From Bugula neritina (lineage: Eukaryota; Bryozoa; Gymnolaemata; Cheilostomatida; Bugulidae), in NCBI GenBank assembly GCA_964035545.1, contig OZ037769.1:7526929-7590928 (forward strand): a stretch of 64,000 bases of DNA, read 5' to 3'. Below the pieces are notes generated by a model. It was not told the DNA's origin. It was given only the letters and a program-made list of their open reading frames with translations, and made no database searches. Made by a program: the position numbers and the translations under genes. Of this stretch, positions 57,998 through 64,000 are shown piece by piece; within the stretch, counting starts at the first letter, position 1, and each line of letters starts with the position of its first letter.

Positions 57998-59249
57998 ATG
58001 GAAAAGTAAACTTAGCTCTTCCTATCAATAATGTATACTTGCTGTTAAAAATTATACTGTGCTGTTTGTTACCTGATATTCTTATTTTGTTGCAATAGCC
58101 CAGTGTTGAAGATGAAAGTAAGCTGCATGTAACGAGAGTCATAGATATAAGCATGTTATTGTAGAGGTAAAAAACCTGGTAGCAGGAAATCCTTGTAGTC
58201 TAACTATTGTTAGCAAGATGCTTTATGTCTTTCATGTTTTATTATATATTGCAATTTTTTTATTTCCATATTTCATATTATAACTGAACTTGTAACGAAC
58301 TACACTGGAGAGTCACTTTATAAATATGCATTTATTCAGTGAAATTTTCTACTCTCAAACTAAGAATCAGAAAGCAACATACAACATCAAATAAAATACC
58401 AGATCTTCGAAGTTAGAAATAAAAAAGAGTATACAAAAATAATCTTATGTACAGCTTCATAGGATGGGGTCCTATGAAGATTAGAACAAGCTTACAGTTC
58501 AAGGTACTTCTAAGGTCGGGTTCCTTATTTGCTATTGTAGCCATGCTTAATCATCATCTCTGTTTAGAAAGTTTGGGATTTTTACATTCATAATTCCTGT
58601 AAAATACAGCTAAAGTGTATATATAGATAAGATATAGTTATACTATAATGCAGTCATGAGCTAGGAATATGTCAGCTGCAATTGCATAATCATCAATTTA
58701 CAAAAAATGATTAATATATTTCACTTTAGTATAACATACATTGCTCAGATGCACTAAAGGTAAGCACCATCAAACTGTACTGGAGTTCCATCAGCAAACT
58801 ACTTTAAATGCTGCCAAAAGCTGGAAGTCCTTGTAAAATGTAAAGGAATCTAAAATTATACAACCAAATGCAATATACTAATTATCTACATGCATATATA
58901 ATATGCAATGTATATAATAATGTATATAGTATATACACCTATATAATGTAGAATCAGTCAACAACCAGTATATTACACTAAATACTATAATAAATAATTA
59001 TATAATATAGATATTTTACTTACCAGTCACAGCTCTTTAGGAACCCAATACATCCCACATCTACATGAGATTATAACTTGTAAATCTCAACTCCAGTCTC
59101 ATAGGTCAACCACTCAACTCACACTTTTATACTCTGGAATCTAACACAGCCTCATAGCTTTGTGCTTTCAGAACAATTAAAAGCTCTGCATCCTTCAGTG
59201 ACACAAACACAAAGCAATGAAAGCTGACTAAGTAAAGCTGAAAACTGGA
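57998..59249 (-). ncRNA. Three-exon transcription unit, copy 1
   Basis: Minus-strand order: TATAAAAG at 59131-59124, exon 1 ending at 59024 (donor GTAAGT), exon 2 58849-58740 (acceptor TTTTAG, donor GTATGT), exon 3 from 58596 (acceptor TTTTACAG) and AATAAA at 58336-58331. The short frame in exon 2 (MELQYSLMVLTFSASEQ) meets TGA across the exon 2/3 junction. It could be a small spliced RNA gene or part of a mobile repeat. Similarity to copy 3 extends past the poly(A) site to about 57998. Confidence 0.55.
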
Positions 59250-60970
59250 AAAAATTAATGAACTTTGCATTTAATTGTCTTCATAACTCCAAAATTGTAA
59301 TTTTTAGGTGTCAAAAAATTTTTAAAATCAAGTTTTTGCTGCATTTTGAATTCTCAATTAATAAAACTTTTTATTAAATAATAATTTGTAAACTCTAATA
59401 TGTACATGATTTAAAATTATTAAGGTAATGTCATATGCCTTGGCTTCACACAACTTCTTTTTATTTGATTAATTCTAAATTTTGCCTTTTTCTGTGCACT
59501 CAACCATGTTGTTCACAAGCTAATAAGTTATGTTGAAACTTTCCCTATTTCAAATTAATCCAAATACATAATTATATGTCATTCAGTATACATCTATCTC
59601 TAACCACAAAAAATACAATGATACGATTCCGATTAATCTTTAATAAAAACTTACATAAAAACTATAAACAATTATTATAAAATGATATAATTCAGGAACA
59701 CATTTGTAGTAAAAGTGCATTTATTTACAAGAAAAAACATAAAACCAACCAAATTGTATACAAATTCTTTATTGTTACACAACTGCAAGCTATTTCAGCT
59801 CCTGATACAACCGCAATTTACAAACATTTTACCATTTCTAAGAAGAATTACACTAAATACCTAATTTATTACAGTTGTGCAGCTTATGCTAAGGGTGTGC
59901 ACAACTCTAAGTTAAAAATTTCCAAAGTTTGAAGTTGTAGTTACTGCAAATTTAAAGTTTTACATTTAGCTTGTATTCCGACAAAGTATTTCACTTGAGT
60001 ATATTGCATTAGAACTACCTCGGCAATCAATTTCTGTTAGTGAATCATCCATCAAACTAATATAAACTTTGGCAATTATTTCAGTGTTATTCCAAATAAA
60101 TGACCCCAAATATTGCTATCAAATATATCTGCAGATGATATTGAAATATACTTTAAAATTTGAAATTGAATGAACATAATTTAAAGGAATAGTTAAAAAA
60201 ATGATATTATATTATATTCTTTTAAAAACACTATAGGCATCCTATTGATGATGACTTTAGTAAACTGTTACAGCAATGGTTTCAATGAGTCATATTATGC
60301 ATATGGCTTCAGTTATTTACCTATCCATGGCTTCAGTTAGACACATGTGCACATAACTGCTATTGCTGTTTAAAATGTGGTCAATTATATGTTTTCCTTG
60401 TGATTAAATACAACCCACTACAATTGTGAGTTTGAATGACATTATGCAATTTCTTGGTATATTATTATATAAATATATATTATCATGTAGTACAAAAGTA
60501 ATCATTGTATCTTTTGAGGTTAAAAATTGATGAACAAAGAATAACGCGATAGATTTTCTTCAAACATTTAAGAAGCAGAGGGGAGGGGGGAGGGTGGGTA
60601 GGAGGAGGTTCTCTTTAAAGAAATACAAAGTTTGAACATGTTGCACTAGTTTCACACATATCAGTAGTATTGCAAGAGCAACCCAGCTTCAGCTCATGAA
60701 AAGAGGTATTTATTATTAACTTAATTATTTTAAATTTTTACATATTAATAGGATTTGGAAAAGCTTCCCCCCTAAAAGTTAAAATTTAGCAACAAACCAG
60801 CAAAGATATTTCTAAAAATATTTCAGATTTATAAGTTACAATTCAACTATAAAAATTATGGAGAAACTAAAGTAAAAAGCAGACTTCAGCTGTTAGCTTT
60901 ACATGTTGGGCTTTTTTATCACTTTTCAGCTTTTAGCTCTACATATTCAGCTATTTTCACTTAACATTTT
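59250..60970. other. Spacer between inverted units; G-rich tract at 60580-60598
   Basis: AT-rich and without a gene. Four G-runs (GGGGAGGGGGGAGGGTGGG) at 60580-60598 fit the G-quadruplex pattern. A few CAGCTTTTAGCTCTACAT-like words repeat between 60886 and 60990, just upstream of copy 2. Confidence 0.6.
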
Positions 60971-62144
60971 CAGTGTTCAGCTTTACTTAGTCAGCTTCAT
61001 TGGCTTTGTGTTTGTATAACTGAAGGATGCAGAGCTTTTAATTGTTATGAAAGCACAAAGCTATGAGGCTGTGTTAGATTCCAGAGTATAAAAGTGTGAG
61101 CTGAGTGGTTGAGTTATGAGACTGGAGTTGAGATTTACAAGTTATAATCTCATGTAGATGTGGGATGTATTGGGTTCCTAAAGAGTTGTGAATGGTAAGC
61201 ATAGTAATATCTATATGTATTATATATTTATTAGTTATATATACTGCTTACTCAGTGTAATATACTGGTTGTTTACCGATTCTATATTGTATAGGTGTAT
61301 ATGTTATATACATTATCATACTATACTTATTATTATATACACTGCATATTACATTTGGATTATTATATTGCAATAATACAGGTAGATAATTATTATATTA
61401 TATTTGGTTGTATAATTACTGATATATTTAATTTTAGATTCCTCTACAAGGACTTCCAGCTTTTGGCAGCATTTAAAGTAGTTTGCTGATGGAACTCCAG
61501 TACAGTTTGATGCTGCTTACCTTTAGTGCATCTGAGCAACGTATGTTGTAGTAAAGTGAAATATATTAATCCTTTTTTGTAAATTAATGATTATGCAATT
61601 GCAGCTGACATATTCTTAGCTCATGACTGCATTATAGTATAACTATTTCTGAACTATATATAATACACTTAAGCTGTATTTTACAGGAATTTTGAATGTA
61701 AAAAGCCCAAACTTTCTAAACAGAGATGATGATTAAGCATGGCTACAATAGTAAATTAAGAACCCGAAATGAGAAGTACCTTAAACTGTAAGCCTGTTCT
61801 AATCTTCATGGGATCCCATCCTATGAAGCTGTATATAAGAATTATTTTTGTAAACTCTTTTTTATTTCTAACTTCAAAGATCTGGTATTTTATTTGATGT
61901 TGTATGTTGCTTTCTGATTCTTAGTTTGAGAGTAGAAAATTTCACTGAATAAATGTATGTTTATAAAGTGACTTCCCGTGTAGTTCATTACAAGTTCAGT
62001 TAAAACATGAAATATGGAAACAAAATAAATCAAAATAATAAAACATAAAAAGTATAAAGCATCTTGCTAACAATAACTAGACAACATGGACTTCTTGCTA
62101 GCAGATTTTGTACCTCTACAATAACATGCTTATATCTCTATGAC
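60971..62144 (+). ncRNA. Three-exon transcription unit, copy 2
   Basis: TATAAAAG at 61087-61094 predicts a start near 61118. Exon 1 ends at 61194 (GTAAGC), exon 2 is 61438-61540 (acceptor TTTTAG, donor GTATGT), exon 3 starts 61687 (TTTACAG) and AATAAA lies at 61948-61953. It is inverted relative to copies 1 and 3, and is about 90% similar by eye including the TATA and splice sites. The only copy with an extended short frame (next entry). Confidence 0.6.
61489..61736 (+). CDS. Possible 33-residue peptide from unit copy 2
   Basis: ATG at 61489 in exon 2, spliced 61540 to 61687, stop TAA at 61734-61736. Encodes MELQYSLMLLTFSASEQ followed by RILNVKSPNFLNRDDD, with a mildly hydrophobic start that could be a weak signal segment. 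In the other two copies the junction base changes so that codon 18 becomes TGA, leaving 17 residues. The ATG and the first residues are kept in all three. Short frames arise by chance, so this is tentative. Confidence 0.3.
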
Positions 62145-63026
62145 TTCTGGCGCTTATAGCCTGAGTTGAAGGTTAACTGTTGAGTAGACTAGGATAATAT
62201 TGTGTAGCTGTTCTATATGGGTATATTCTTTTGCAACTGTTGATGACTTTGTTTGTATCTAATTAGACTTCAAATATTAATCTTGTATAAACGTTAACTA
62301 CTTTGTTTTTCTCGCAACCTCATAGTAAACTATGCAGCAGTAATTCGTGTGTACAAAAATGCTGCTTTAGTAGTGCATAAAACCACATCAATATTGTAGT
62401 GGTTGTGGAAATTATACCCCCCCCCAGCCCCCGACCTAAGTACTTGTATTTTATGAGGCATAAAAGCTCCAAGAGACTACAACTTCACGTAACTCCCTAC
62501 GGCAGTACCGCTATATTTAGAATTTGGGTCATTTTACTTAATTTAGTACACACTGGGAATCTCCGATTTTTAGCTATTTTTTACAATTTAGCTGCTAGTG
62601 AACATGAGTTCTTGCCCAAAACTAATAAAATATGAGTGAACACACCTAAATAATCAAGGTTCTTTTTAATTTTGATTGATTTCCCATGTTTTTTTCTAAT
62701 TATTAAGCTACTTTTCATTTTGGAGAGTTATGGTTTTTTCATAGCACTCTGTTCATTAGCAGCTAATTTGTGAAAAATAGCTAAAAACTGGAGATTTCCA
62801 GTGTGTACTAAAATAAGTAAAAGGACCCATTTCATGATGTCCCCTTGAAAATTGACCAACCCCTGAATAACCACTCCTTACAATTAAGAACCCACCTAAA
62901 TACAACAAAGTTACAAGTTTGGAGGTTACAAATTAGTATAGAATATTGGCTTCGTAGTGATATATAGCAACAAAGGTTAGTATTGATGTGCTTCACCCAT
63001 TCAACTTTGCATGCACCTCCCTAATC
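62145..63026. repeat. Small inverted repeat between unit copies 2 and 3
   Basis: Arms of about 80-85 bases at 62517-62600 and 62752-62833 share GTACACACTGG.AATCTCC and TTTTTAGCTATTTTT in opposite orientation. A C-rich run (ACCCCCCCCCAGCCCCCG) lies at 62417-62434. No gene. Confidence 0.7.
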
Positions 63027-64000
63027 ATGGAACAGTAAACCTAGCTCTTCCTATCAATGATGTATACTTTCTTGGTCAAAAATTATACTGTGCTGTTTGT
63101 TACCTGCCATTCTTACTTTGTTGCAATAGCCCAGTGTTGAAGATTAAAGTAAGCTGCATAAGAAGAGTCATAGAGATATAATAAGTATGTTATTGTAGAG
63201 GTACAAAACCTGGTAGCAAGAAATCCATGTAGTATAAGCTTTATACTTTTTATGTTTTATTATTTTAATTTATTTTAATCTGTTTTATTTCCACATTTCA
63301 TATTATAACTGAACTTGTAATGAACTACACTGGGAATCACTTTATAAATATACATTTATTCAGTGAAATTTCCTACTCTCAAACTAAGAATCAGAAAGCC
63401 AACATACAACATCAAATAAAATACCAGATCTTCGAAGTTAGAAATAAAAAAGAGTATACAAAAATAATCTTATGTACAGCTTCATAGGATGGGATCCCAT
63501 GAAGATTAGAACAAGCTTACAGTTCATGGTACTTCTCAGTTCGGGTTCTTTATTTGCTATTGTGGTCATACTTAATCATCATCTCTGTTTAGAAAGTTTG
63601 GGATTTTTACATTCAAAATTCCTGTAAAATACAGCTAAAGTGTATTATATATAGTTCAGATATAGTTATACTATAATGCAGTCATGAGCTAGAAATATGT
63701 CCACTACAATTGCATAATCATCAATTTACAAAATATGATTATTAATATATTTCACTTTACTATAACATACATTGCTCAGATGCACTAAAGGTAAGCAGCA
63801 TCAAACTGTACTGGAGTTCCATCAGCAAACTACTTTAAATGCTGCCAAAAGCTGGAAGTCCTTGTAAAGGAATCTAAAAATAAATCTATTAGTAATTATA
63901 CAGACAAATGCAATATACTAATTATCTACATGCATATATAATTTATGCAATGTATATATATTAATAGCAAGTATAGTATAATGATATATATATAACGATA
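63027..64000 (-). ncRNA. Three-exon transcription unit, copy 3, cut by window end
   Basis: Same orientation as copy 1: exon 2 63873-63771, exon 3 from 63621, AATAAA at 63360-63355. Exon 1 and the TATA region would lie beyond the window. Homology with copy 1 begins at ATGGAACAGTAAACC near 63027. Confidence 0.55.

Overview
This window reads as AT-rich, repeat-laden nuclear DNA from an invertebrate metazoan. Genes are split by short GT-AG introns. Recognisable host proteins are SUPV3L1 (mitochondrial RNA helicase), TMEM248 and a THAP-domain exon. The rest is dominated by Ty3/gypsy retrotransposons, LINEs with a CR1/L2-like layout, tRNA-derived SINEs and DNA transposons with long inverted repeats. 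I cannot name the phylum from sequence alone.

Layout. 0-3.2 kb: a Ty3/gypsy pol gene (intact frame, 5' end outside the window) and its 3' LTR. 3.2-7.1 kb: low-complexity DNA, then broken SUPV3L1 exons in scrambled order. 7.5-7.8 kb: a THAP-domain exon on the minus strand. 8.4-12.7 kb: a decayed minus-strand gypsy element with a LINE inserted inside its gag zinc knuckle. 13.0-14.4 kb: the 5' part of a plus-strand LINE. 14.6-15.2 kb: a small unrecognised minus-strand gene made of phase 1-1 exons. 15.3-18.6 kb: a minus-strand LINE. 18.7-20.7 kb: C-terminal SUPV3L1 exons plus a second copy of the N-terminal helicase exon. 21.1-24.2 kb: hAT-like termini, long inverted arms and a GC-rich gag fragment. 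26.6-33.6 kb: a minus-strand gypsy deletion derivative whose 3' LTR is split by a 2.87 kb foldback element with ~0.9 kb arms. 33.9-34.9 kb: a small inverted-repeat element and trinucleotide-like repeats.

35.4-38.7 kb holds a complete six-exon TMEM248 gene (about 302 residues, plus strand). 40.6-55.1 kb holds a minus-strand gene that I reconstruct as 20 exons with consistent phases (3,273 nt, about 1,090 residues). I do not recognise its product; three consecutive phase 1-1 exons encode a repeated module with a PGxP core. Its introns carry minisatellites and three full SINE copies.

55-64 kb has a small MITE, a fourth full SINE copy and one truncated one, a candidate first exon at 57.5 kb, and three copies (minus, plus, minus) of a roughly 1.2 kb unit. 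Two of them show TATA box, three exons with canonical splice sites and AATAAA. The third is cut by the window end. This unit is the best candidate for something undescribed: a small spliced gene, lncRNA or hairpin-RNA locus.

The genes do not form one pathway. The main biology visible is repeated transposon invasion around a decaying tandem helicase locus, beside two apparently intact host genes.
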